Positions 57,216 through 64,000 of a DNA stretch of 64,000 bases are shown here, piece by piece (position 1 is the stretch's first letter; the number at the start of each line of letters is the position of its first letter). The stretch comes from Lactonifactor longoviformis DSM 17459 (GTDB taxonomy: Bacteria > Bacillota > Clostridia > Lachnospirales > Lachnospiraceae), in assembly GCF_900129135.1 (NCBI RefSeq), contig NZ_FQVI01000016.1, forward strand, positions 37,204 through 101,203, in the 5' to 3' direction. The translations under genes and the position numbers were made by a program. A model generated the notes under the pieces. It was not told where the DNA came from. It did not search any database and worked only from the letters and a program-made list of their open reading frames with translations.

Positions 57216-58001
57216 ATGGCAAAATTTATTACAATTGGGGAAAGAATTCACTGTATTTCACCAGCAATTCGTGAGGCAATGGCAACAAGAAATCCAGAGG
57301 CTATTTTAAAACGTGCGAAAGAGCAGTTAGAAGCTGGAGCTACATACTTAGATGTTAATATTGGACCTGCTGAGAATGACGGTGAAGATTTAATGAAATG
57401 GGCAGTTCAGCTCCTTCAGGAAAACTTCGACAATGTTCCGTTAGCACTGGATACAGCTAACAAAAAAGCTATTGAGGCAGGTATTTCTGTATATAACAGA
57501 GCAAAAGGAAAACCAATCGTTAACTCCGCTGACGCCGGTGACAGAATGAGCTACATTGACTTAGCTGCTGCCAACGATGCCATCGTAATCGCACTTTGCT
57601 CCAATGGACCAATCGCTGCAGACAATGACGAGCGTATGGTACACTGCCAGACTATGTTAGAGCATGGTATGATGCTGGGCATGGAACCAACGGATCTGTG
57701 GTTTGACCCATTATTCGTAGTTGTAAAAGGTATGCAGGACAAACAGATGGAAGTTCTGGAAGCTATCAAGATGTTCAGCGATATGGGCCTGAATTCTACC
57801 GGTGGATTATCCAACAACTCCAATGGTATGCCAAAACACATCAGACCAATCATGGACTCCGCAATGGTTGCTATGTGTATGATGCAGGGTCTGACATCTG
57901 CAATTGTTAACCCATGCGACGTAAGATTAATGGAAACCATCAAATCTTGCGATGTATTCAAAAATAATACATTATATGCTGATTCTTATCTGGAACTGTA
58001 A
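57216..58001 (+). CDS. acsE: Methyltetrahydrofolate:corrinoid iron-sulfur protein methyltransferase
   Basis: 261 residues from ATG 57216: AAGGAG at 57203-57208 is 7 nt ahead, while ATGs at 57198 and 57210 are badly placed. Pterin-binding TIM barrel with FITIGERIHC, LDVNIGPAENDGEDLM, LALDTAN and PIVNSADAG motifs. It moves the methyl group from methyl-tetrahydrofolate to cobalt of AcsCD. Last gene of the acsA-acsE run. Confidence 0.96.
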   Translation: MAKFITIGERIHCISPAIREAMATRNPEAILKRAKEQLEAGATYLDVNIGPAENDGEDLMKWAVQLLQENFDNVPLALDTANKKAIEAGISVYNRAKGKPIVNSADAGDRMSYIDLAAANDAIVIALCSNGPIAADNDERMVHCQTMLEHGMMLGMEPTDLWFDPLFVVVKGMQDKQMEVLEAIKMFSDMGLNSTGGLSNNSNGMPKHIRPIMDSAMVAMCMMQGLTSAIVNPCDVRLMETIKSCDVFKNNTLYADSYLEL

Positions 58002-58050
58002 TTACGGGATTTTAGTATAAGGATTGGAACGTTATATAGGTGAGTGATTG

Positions 58051-58105
58051 AGCCGCTGTGAAGCAGGTACCTTATGGGGACTGCAAAGCAGCGGCTTTCT
58101 TTTAT
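58051..58105 (+). terminator. Terminator after acsE
   Basis: AGCCGCTG (58051-58058) pairs with CAGCGGCT (58089-58096), with inner pairing, followed by TTCTTTTATTTTG. It probably ends the acs transcript and marks the beginning of the long non-coding gap. Confidence 0.8.
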
Positions 58106-58262
58106 TTTGTATAGGAAGGTTTCAGGGTAGACATGTTAACAGAAAGGGAACTTATGTCCTTTACATAGAATATAGGTGTACTATTGTCGAAGAGGATGAA
58201 ATTGGGATTTGACTTCATAAGCTTGATACTGCCCAGTCGGAAGGTATGGGGGGTAAGGGGAC

Positions 58263-58581
58263 GGTGAGAGGAATCCTGCGGCAGCGGGCGGGCTGGGTTG
58301 GGCGGGAGGGAGGCTTAAGTTCCGGGGACACCTCCGTCGTGAAGAGGGTCTAAGACAAAACCGGAATCCCCGCCGGAGCACCGTTCGTATGTGCAAAGAA
58401 TGCTTGATGTGCATTCTCTGCACATGCTCACTTTTTTTCGGCCCGGACTGCCGAAAAAATCTCCTGCAGGAATCCCGGTTTTGCCCAAGACTCTCTAGTC
58501 ACTCCTCCGGAACCGTCCGCGGAACTTAAGCCTTCCTCCCGCCCAACCCAGCCCGCCCGCTGCCGCAGGATTCCTCTCACC
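58263..58581. repeat. Long inverted repeat / giant hairpin 1 (319 nt)
   Basis: Arms 58263-58324 and 58520-58581 are 62 nt each and complementary with one mismatch. Pairing continues imperfectly inward. The apex holds two further hairpins: a 15-bp stem 58389-58403/58411-58425 with one mismatch, and a perfect 10-bp stem 58433-58442/58450-58459. The arms are much richer in G+C than the flanks. Frames open through it are by-products of the symmetry. No transposase and no clear target-site duplication is seen, so both a MITE and a structured RNA are possible. Confidence 0.85.
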
Positions 58582-58829
58582 TGGGTATAGGGTGTTCCAG
58601 GGGGGAGATTTATCAGATGGGGAACGTTGTTTTGCACATGGGAAATGGCTGTAAAATTGTCAGATAGAATATAGCTGTGATATCTTCAGATAGAGTGGAA
58701 TTAATCATTGTAATGAGTTTGGGCGTTATCTAAAACATCGAGTTACAAATCGTGCGAAACAAGAAGAAAAGTGTACAACTCTCGACCTTCCCCACCCGTT
58801 TTCAGTGAATGTGAAGTAAGTCTCTGCCA

Positions 58830-59058
58830 GGATATAGAAGGGAGCACCGGGGAGACAGGGCCAGGCCGGGGTATAGGGACAGGTCAGGGAGGTTAAGCGG
58901 AGTGAGCCGAAGATCCAGTCCACCAGCTGATTAACGAGGAAGGCTTTCCTGACGAGTTTAGCAGCTGGTAGGACTTAGCTAAGGAGAACGGAGCCTCGAG
59001 CTGACTTGTCCCTATACCCCGGCCTGGCCCTGTCTCCCCGGTGCTCCCTTCTATATCC
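58830..59058. repeat. Long inverted repeat / giant hairpin 2 (229 nt)
   Basis: Arms 58830-58887 and 59001-59058 are 58 nt each and complementary with one mismatch. An inner stem AGTCCACCAGCTG...CAGCTGGTAGGACT and a small AGGAA/TTCCT hairpin form the apex. The sequence is unrelated to hairpin 1, only 248 nt away. The flanking DNA (58582-58829 and 59059-59264) has no gene I can support; the right flank turns AT-rich and probably carries the promoter of the 72-residue gene. Confidence 0.85.
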
Positions 59059-59264
59059 GTCCGTCTGCAACGCTGCGCTGGCCGACTATTTCGCCCCGAA
59101 CTTCACATACACAAAACTATCTTTTTAGTAATTTTGAATAAATACACCTCCTGTTTCAATTAGAAAAAGTTACAAAGTTTTTATAAAACATAAAAATGAA
59201 TTAGAAATATTAAATCTGCAATGATAAAATATAAGTAAGTTAAAGAAAAGGAAGTGTATGAATT

Positions 59265-59483
59265 ATGAGAAGAATTACAAGTGCATGTCTCCTGCAGACG
59301 ATGAAGTTTGACGCAATGAATAATGACAATTCCGAGCAGGAGTTAGAAATTTTTTGCAATAAGCTGAACAAGAAGGGAACCAAGTATACCATTGAGAGTA
59401 AGGAAAAGCAGGGGGACGGTTCTATTGTTGTGAAGTTGAAGAAGCAGTATAATGCTTACAAGACGGACGGATACTTAGATTGA
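59265..59483 (+). CDS. Small conserved-looking hypothetical protein
   Basis: 72 residues, no signal peptide or membrane segment; mixed charged, with an EQELEIFCNKLNKKGTKY region and a KLKKQYNAYKTDGYLD end. AAAGGAAG lies ahead of the ATG and an AT-rich region precedes it. I do not recognise a family. Its position between two CODH/ACS gene groups may be incidental. Confidence 0.6.
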   Translation: MRRITSACLLQTMKFDAMNNDNSEQELEIFCNKLNKKGTKYTIESKEKQGDGSIVVKLKKQYNAYKTDGYLD

Positions 59484-59515
59484 TAATGTGACAGCTGGAG
59501 GTGTGACAGGAATAT

Positions 59516-59902
59516 ATGGTTGGTGCACAGGTAGTACATAAGAAATATGGTAGGGGAAAAGTGCTGGATGCAAGTATCTCCCATATAATGGTGAAGTTTG
59601 CCGGCTGTGAGGTTCCCAAAAAGTTTATTTATCCGGACTCTTTTAAGAAATTTCTGCTGTTTGAAGACCCTGTATTGGAGAGCAAGGCGATGGCTGATGT
59701 GGAACTGAGGGAAAAACAGATAAAAGCGGAGGAAGAGAAGAAACTTATTGAGTTTAAAAAGTTTGAGGAGGAGAGGAAAAGAAAGCAGCTGGAGCTGCTT
59801 AAAAAGAAGAGAAAGGCAGCCAGAGCAAAAAAGGAAAAGGAGCTGCGGGAGTTAGAGAAAAAAGAAAGGCTGCGGTTAGAGGCAGAGCAGGAATCTGGAT
59901 AA
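59516..59902 (+). CDS. Hypothetical protein: SH3-like head and charged coiled-coil tail
   Basis: 128 residues. The N-terminal ~45 (GAQVVHKKYGRGKVLDASISHIMVKFAG) resembles the small beta-barrel found at the end of PcrA/UvrD helicases and DUF3553-type proteins (V-x-H-x-x-[FY]-G-x-G). Residues ~65-125 are a highly charged Lys/Glu/Arg helix, probably a coiled coil. It begins 32 nt after the 72-residue gene. A nucleic-acid-binding role is only a guess from the domain resemblance. Confidence 0.65.
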   Translation: MVGAQVVHKKYGRGKVLDASISHIMVKFAGCEVPKKFIYPDSFKKFLLFEDPVLESKAMADVELREKQIKAEEEKKLIEFKKFEEERKRKQLELLKKKRKAARAKKEKELRELEKKERLRLEAEQESG

Positions 59903-59944
59903 GAGAACGGCGCCCGGGAAGGCCTGGACGCTGCTCTCTTTTTT
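59903..59944 (+). terminator. Terminator after the coiled-coil gene
   Basis: GAGAACGGCG (59903-59912) and CGCTGCTCTC (59929-59938) pair at 8 of 10 positions, followed by six T. It separates the small genes from the acsV promoter. Confidence 0.7.
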
Positions 59945-59966
59945 GCTTTGGATAGTGCCCTTTTGC

Positions 59967-59996
59967 TTGACAGTAAAGGGGTGAGTAAGGTATATT
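59967..59996 (+). promoter_or_regulatory. Promoter of acsV
   Basis: TTGACA at 59967-59972, an 18-nt spacer and TATATT at 59991-59996. A long leader (~110 nt) precedes the acsV ATG at 60116. Confidence 0.65.
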
Positions 59997-60000
59997 TATA

Positions 60001-60018
60001 TTGACAAGCATTTGTCAA
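60001..60018. promoter_or_regulatory. Palindromic operator-like site at the acsV transcription start
   Basis: TTGACAA-GCAT-TTGTCAA is a perfect 7-bp inverted repeat 4 nt after the -10 box, covering the expected +1. Partial repeats (CTGACAA, GGTCAATT) continue to about 60042. The placement fits a repressor site; the protein is unknown. Confidence 0.5.
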
Positions 60019-60115
60019 TCTGACAAAAAATTGCTGGTCAATTACAGTTGTTGCAGCTTGGTTTTGGCGAACATACATAATTGTAAAATTATATTGAAGA
60101 AAGGCGAATGAAGCT

Positions 60116-62059
60116 ATGTTTCAGGTAACTTTTAGATTCGAGAGCGGCGAAAAGGTCACGACTTACGCTCAGGAAGGGGAAAACCTTCTGGAAACAGCAA
60201 GAAAGGCAAATGTTGCCATTGATGCCCCTTGTTCCGGCAATGCGTCCTGCGGAAAATGTAAAGTGCGGTTAATCAGCGGAATGTTAGACTCCCAGAAGAC
60301 GCGCCATATTTTTGAGGAGGAGTACGAGCAGGGCTGGAGGCTGGCTTGTGTCAGCAAAATAAACGGCGATGTGGAAGTGGTAGTTCCCGATATTGCATCA
60401 GCATATCGAAGCAGAATGAAAGTTGCGGATTTAAGCTCAAAAGAAGAGATCGCCATCTTCGAGAAAGCAAAATCAGACATCGAACAGGCCGGTATTGTCC
60501 TCAAAAACAGTTTGAGAACGGTAGATGTGTGTATGAATGTACCTACCCTGGATGACACGATGCCGGACAATGAGCGATTTACCAGAGCATTGAAGAAAGA
60601 GCTTGGGCTAAAGAGTGTCCGGGTACCTTATTCTGCATTGAGAAAAATGTCTCATGTGTTCCGGGAAAGCGATTTTAAAGTAAAAGCCGTGATACGGGTA
60701 GCCGGTGATGATGCCTTTGTATATGATATTTATCCGCAGACTGAGAATGTTGTAATCGGCGGACTGGCAATCGATATTGGTACAACTACAGTATCTGCCC
60801 TATTGATCAATATGCTGACCGGTGAGGTGATCGGCAAAGCTTCCGCAGGAAACGGACAGATCCGTTACGGCGCGGATGTCATTAACCGCATCATTGAGTC
60901 TGTGAAGCCCGGAGGCAGCGAGAGACTGCAGAAGGCGATTATTGAAGAAACGATTAATCCTATGGTTCAGCAGATGTGCCGTGCTACGGGGTTTGATCCC
61001 CGCCATATCTACAGGATGAGCGTGGCGTCCAACACAACCATGAACCATTTACTGACAGGGATGAATGGGGATCCTATCCGTATGGAACCTTATATCCCTA
61101 CATTCTATAAAACGAATTCTCTGTATGCCTCTGATTTGGGTATTACAGTGAACCCGGATGCCCATATCATTATGGCGCCGAATATCGGCAGCTATGTGGG
61201 CGGTGACATTACGGCAGGTACATTGGTGAGTATGATCTGGAATCGTCCGGAATTTTCTCTTTTCATTGATCTGGGAACCAACGGAGAGCTGGTATTCGGA
61301 AATGAAGACTTTTTAATGAGCTGTGCCTGTTCTGCAGGTCCTGCCTTTGAGGGCGGAGACATCAGCTGCGGAATGAGGGCCACGGACGGGGCTATAGAAG
61401 CTTGTACTATAGATGCGGAAACCATGGAACCCAGCTTCCATGTGATTGGAAAAGAAGGAACTAAGCCGATCGGACTCTGCGGTTCCGGCATTATCGATGT
61501 GATCGGTGAACTTTACCGGACAAAAATTATTAATCCAAAGGGCAAGTTTATCAGAAACGGCAAGCGTGTCCGCCATGACAAATACGGTATGGGAAGCTAT
61601 GTGCTCGCATTTGCCGAGGATGCCGGGTCTGTAAAGGATGTTGAGATCAATGAAGTGGATATTGATAACTTTATAAGAGCCAAGGGTGCTATCTTCTCTG
61701 CGATCAGGACAATGCTTTCTTCTGTGGACTTTGATATATCTATGATTGAAGATGTATATGTAGCAGGAGGGATCGGAAGCGGCATTAATATGGGCAATGC
61801 AGTCCGAATCGGAATGTTTCCTGACATCCCTCTGGATAAATTCCACTATATTGGGAATTCTTCTCTGTCAGGCTCTTATGCTATGCTCTTGTCTACAGCA
61901 GCAGAGAAAAAATGCTATGAAATTGCTAAGAATATGACTTATCTGGAATTAAGTGCAGTTCCGACGTATATGGATGAATTTGTTGCTTCTTGCTTTATAC
62001 CGCATACAGATGCAGCATTATTCCCATCCGTTGAGCTCACTGGACAGAATCCTGAATAA
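60116..62059 (+). CDS. acsV: Corrinoid-protein reductive activator with [2Fe-2S] domain
   Basis: 647 residues. N-terminal plant-type ferredoxin domain with Cys39, Cys45, Cys48 and Cys78 (APCSGNASCGKCKV...LACV), a linker, and an ASKHA ATPase domain (from ~220: GGLAIDIGTTTVSALLIN, FIDLGTNGELVFGN, CGSGIIDVIGELYR, VAGGIGSGINMGNA). This is the RACE/AcsV architecture: ATP-driven reduction of inactive Co(II) corrinoid protein to Co(I), with AcsCD as the likely substrate. Confidence 0.95.
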   Translation: MFQVTFRFESGEKVTTYAQEGENLLETARKANVAIDAPCSGNASCGKCKVRLISGMLDSQKTRHIFEEEYEQGWRLACVSKINGDVEVVVPDIASAYRSRMKVADLSSKEEIAIFEKAKSDIEQAGIVLKNSLRTVDVCMNVPTLDDTMPDNERFTRALKKELGLKSVRVPYSALRKMSHVFRESDFKVKAVIRVAGDDAFVYDIYPQTENVVIGGLAIDIGTTTVSALLINMLTGEVIGKASAGNGQIRYGADVINRIIESVKPGGSERLQKAIIEETINPMVQQMCRATGFDPRHIYRMSVASNTTMNHLLTGMNGDPIRMEPYIPTFYKTNSLYASDLGITVNPDAHIIMAPNIGSYVGGDITAGTLVSMIWNRPEFSLFIDLGTNGELVFGNEDFLMSCACSAGPAFEGGDISCGMRATDGAIEACTIDAETMEPSFHVIGKEGTKPIGLCGSGIIDVIGELYRTKIINPKGKFIRNGKRVRHDKYGMGSYVLAFAEDAGSVKDVEINEVDIDNFIRAKGAIFSAIRTMLSSVDFDISMIEDVYVAGGIGSGINMGNAVRIGMFPDIPLDKFHYIGNSSLSGSYAMLLSTAAEKKCYEIAKNMTYLELSAVPTYMDEFVASCFIPHTDAALFPSVELTGQNPE

Positions 62060-62072
62060 TCTGAGGTGATAT

Positions 62073-62720
62073 ATGAATTTTGATTATGCAAAAGACAGTA
62101 AAGAACAACGGCCGTTTGAATATTATTTTAAGAAATACCAGGGTATGGACCCGGCTGAGATAAGTGAGAGAACCGGGATCCCGTATGACGAAGAGAATAG
62201 ATATTTTATTCTTCGTCTTATGGGAAGCACCTATGAGATTTCCTATCCGGAGTATGAAATCAGACACAGAGAGGATGCTGTAGGCAGTTATCCCCTGGAA
62301 ACGGCCATGAATGCCAAGATTCTGGCACTTCGCTATCTGGTGGAGGGAAACCGGGCACCCTCTGCCGGCGAATATCTCACATATCGGGAAGTTCCCTGGG
62401 GAGAATTCTATTTTAGAAATTTTCAGGGGAGATGCCTGGCAAGGCTGGCATTTGGCTATGGAACGAAAATTACCAGATTTCAGGAAATTATGGAACATCT
62501 GGGGGCAAATAAGCTTGATCTGGGAGATGCCTCCTATGAATTTGAATTTATGAATGACTTGTTTGTACGGTTTATCTTGTGGGAAGGGGATGAGGAATTT
62601 CCTCCGTCATCCCAGATACTATTCTCAGATAATTTTCCCATTGCTTTCTCCGCAGAGGATATGGCAGTGGTGGGCGATATTTCTATCGGCCTTTTGAAAA
62701 CTTTGGAGAAACAGCTGTAA
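62073..62720 (+). CDS. DUF3786 protein
   Basis: 215 residues; typical DUF3786 features are FEYYFKKYQGMDPAEISERTGIPYDEE near the start, YPLETAMNAKILALRYLVEG in the middle, and ILWEGDEEFPPSSQILFSDNFPIAFSAEDMAVVGD at the end. The family occurs in anaerobes, often beside corrinoid-activator genes; no activity is known. It starts 13 nt after acsV and must be cotranscribed, so a role in corrinoid protein maturation is a reasonable guess. Confidence 0.85.
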   Translation: MNFDYAKDSKEQRPFEYYFKKYQGMDPAEISERTGIPYDEENRYFILRLMGSTYEISYPEYEIRHREDAVGSYPLETAMNAKILALRYLVEGNRAPSAGEYLTYREVPWGEFYFRNFQGRCLARLAFGYGTKITRFQEIMEHLGANKLDLGDASYEFEFMNDLFVRFILWEGDEEFPPSSQILFSDNFPIAFSAEDMAVVGDISIGLLKTLEKQL

Positions 62721-62787
62721 CTTTTCCTGCCGGTCGAAACATCCTTACGGATGCTTTGATAAATTGTAACTTGTCAACCATGATATA

Positions 62788-62887
62788 GTAGAGTAAATAT
62801 TGCGCGTAAAGTGCCTTGGGATGGGAAGTTGCCCTTGGACGAAGGTGGCCGTGAAATTCTACCACGATGTAATATTGCATCCGCTAC
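62788..62887 (+). ncRNA. Tetrahydrofolate (THF) riboswitch
   Basis: The 100-nt stretch follows the folT-motif aptamer: GTAGAGTAAATATTGCGCG near the start, GGGATGGGAAGTTG in the middle, GACGAAGGTGGCCGTGAAA after it, and the diagnostic end ATATTGCATCCGCTAC, whose CTAC closes the P1 stem with the opening GTAG. Downstream, GGTGTA/TACACC (62919-62939) and AGGC/GCCT close to the AAGGAGG suggest an expression platform acting on folT translation or elongation. In known cases THF binding lowers folate transporter expression. Confidence 0.88.
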
Positions 62888-62978
62888 TGCATTAAAGAGT
62901 ATGATGTATTGCCTCTTTGGTGTAGATCTACTATACACCTGAAGAAGGCCTTTGTATGCCTAAGGAGGAACATACATC

Positions 62979-63533
62979 ATGAAAAAACTGAATAGCAGAG
63001 TTATCGCTTTTGCCGGTGTATTGATTGCCATGAATATTATTCTTTCCAGAGTGGTGGCAATTAATATTGGAAGCTCACTTCGCATTACGGTCAGCGCTAC
63101 ACCTATTTACCTGGCAGGGTTCTGGTTTGGACCTTTCGTTGGAGGGATCTGCGGGGGATTGTCAGATCTTCTCGGATGCCTGGTTTCAGGGTATGCGCCA
63201 AATCCATTGATTCTGGTATCTTCTGTACTTACAGGAGTACTTCCGGGATTGTTAAAAGGGTTTGTGACCAGGAAACCGGATATCTTCCGGTTTTTCGGCG
63301 TTGTTGCACTTCACGGGATTGTGGGGTCCCTGGGATTTGCAACCCTTGGGCTTAGACTGTATACAGGTATGCCCTGGGCAGTTTTGTATTCTACAAGAGC
63401 TGTGCAGACATTGCTTTTAACGGCAGTGAACAGTATGCTGGTTTTTGCGCTTTACAGAAGCCCGCTGACTGGTCTGGTAACCAAGTCTATGTCCCAAATG
63501 AGGAGAAAGACACCGGAGACAGTGAAACGGTAA
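62979..63533 (+). CDS. folT: Folate ECF transporter S component
   Basis: 184 residues, about six membrane segments, with the S-component opening LNSRVIAFAGVLIAMNIILSRVVAIN and the FGPFVGGICGGLSDLLGCLVS segment. It binds folate and works with the general EcfA/A'/T energising module, not present here. The THF riboswitch upstream confirms the substrate. AAGGAGG lies ahead of the ATG, and fhs follows 63 nt later. Confidence 0.94.
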   Translation: MKKLNSRVIAFAGVLIAMNIILSRVVAINIGSSLRITVSATPIYLAGFWFGPFVGGICGGLSDLLGCLVSGYAPNPLILVSSVLTGVLPGLLKGFVTRKPDIFRFFGVVALHGIVGSLGFATLGLRLYTGMPWAVLYSTRAVQTLLLTAVNSMLVFALYRSPLTGLVTKSMSQMRRKTPETVKR

Positions 63534-63596
63534 TTTTGCAATTGGTTGTAAATAATTTGGCGAAAGCCGGTTATTTCAGAAAGGGAGGATTTTACA

Positions 63597-64000
63597 ATGG
63601 GATTCAAATCAGACATCGAAATTGCACAGGAAACGACGATGCAGCCAGTTATGGAGGTTGCAAAAACAGCAGGTATTGATCCAAAATATTTGGAACAGTA
63701 CGGAAACTACAAAGCTAAGATTGACTATAACATGCTTCGTGACACCGATAAGAAGGATGGAAAGTTAATTCTGGTAACAGCAATTTCTCCGACACCGGCC
63801 GGTGAGGGCAAGACAACAACTACCGTAGGTCTGGCAGACGGTATGCGCAAGATTGGCAAAAACGTTATGGTTGCGCTCCGTGAGCCATCCTTAGGACCTG
63901 TATTCGGCGTAAAGGGCGGAGCCGCAGGCGGCGGATATGCCCAGGTAGTGCCAATGGAAGACATTAACCTGCATTTTACAGGCGACATGCATGCCATCGG
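63597..64000 (+). CDS. fhs: Formate-tetrahydrofolate ligase, 5' part
   Basis: 134 codons, cut by the right window edge. Opens [22 protein letters not shown] and has the family P-loop [17 protein letters not shown] and [19 protein letters not shown]. It activates formate as 10-formyl-THF, the first step of the methyl branch. AAGGGAGG lies ahead of the ATG. Later methyl-branch genes (folD, metF) may follow outside the window. Confidence 0.97.
   Translation, partial: MGFKSDIEIAQETTMQPVMEVAKTAGIDPKYLEQYGNYKAKIDYNMLRDTDKKDGKLILVTAISPTPAGEGKTTTTVGLADGMRKIGKNVMVALREPSLGPVFGVKGGAAGGGYAQVVPMEDINLHFTGDMHAI

Noticed and set aside
58181..58637. Two minus-strand frames (80 and 69 codons) across hairpin 1
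   Set aside because: They read through the two arms of the inverted repeat and owe their openness to its G+C-rich symmetry. No start signal or family resemblance is visible.
1..64000. CRISPR arrays, tRNA or rRNA genes, IS elements, prophage
   Set aside because: I scanned for regularly spaced repeats, tRNA-like sequences and transposase or integrase motifs, and saw none I could support. The long inverted repeats have no associated transposase.

Overview
The window reads as chromosome of an anaerobic, acetogenic member of the Clostridia, most like a Lachnospiraceae (Blautia-type) bacterium. The reasons are a full acetyl-CoA synthase/CO dehydrogenase gene set followed by formate-tetrahydrofolate ligase, a pyruvate formate-lyase operon, BspA-type leucine-rich-repeat surface proteins, and the Firmicutes order ylxM-ffh-rpsP-khpA-rimM-trmD-rplS. 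The genus assignment is inference; no rRNA gene is present.

Layout. (1) 1-20.8 kb: the 3' end of a very large surface protein, a SIR2-NACHT (STAND/NLR-like) predicted defence gene, a second giant secreted protein of 4715 residues that is a paralog of the first over its last ~900 residues, and a small one-repeat protein with a C-terminal membrane anchor. Similar palindromic repeats sit on both sides of the SIR2-NACHT gene. (2) 20.8-26 kb: a minus-strand pyruvate formate-lyase operon in which the glycyl-radical domain is a separate 80-residue gene, an AraC-type regulator, and a divergent YczE-type membrane protein. (3) 26-33.7 kb: the SRP/ribosome-maturation operon through rbgA, rnhB, yraN and pgeF. 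(4) 33.9-45.7 kb: a WalR-box-preceded coiled-coil/3D cell-wall hydrolase, a long PRPP synthase, a DUF512 radical SAM protein, der, plsY, gpsA, an aldo/keto reductase and sbcDC. (5) 45.8-64 kb: the Wood-Ljungdahl region.

The Wood-Ljungdahl region opens with a promoter, a His/Cys-rich metal-binding protein, a 59-residue CooT-like nickel protein and a first CooC ATPase. These are followed by acsA, a second cooC, two consecutive complete acsB genes, acsD, acsC and acsE. A ~1.26 kb non-coding gap then holds two unrelated long hairpins (319 and 229 nt). Two small unknown genes follow, then acsV (corrinoid activator) with a DUF3786 gene, a tetrahydrofolate riboswitch controlling folT, and the start of fhs. 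The pieces cover nickel handling, the nickel enzymes, the corrinoid methyl carrier and its activator, and folate uptake plus formate activation.

Most worth a second look: the tandem acsB pair, the two long hairpins inside the acs locus, the split pyruvate formate-lyase, the nickel module with two CooC proteins, and the SIR2-NACHT gene between giant paralogs.
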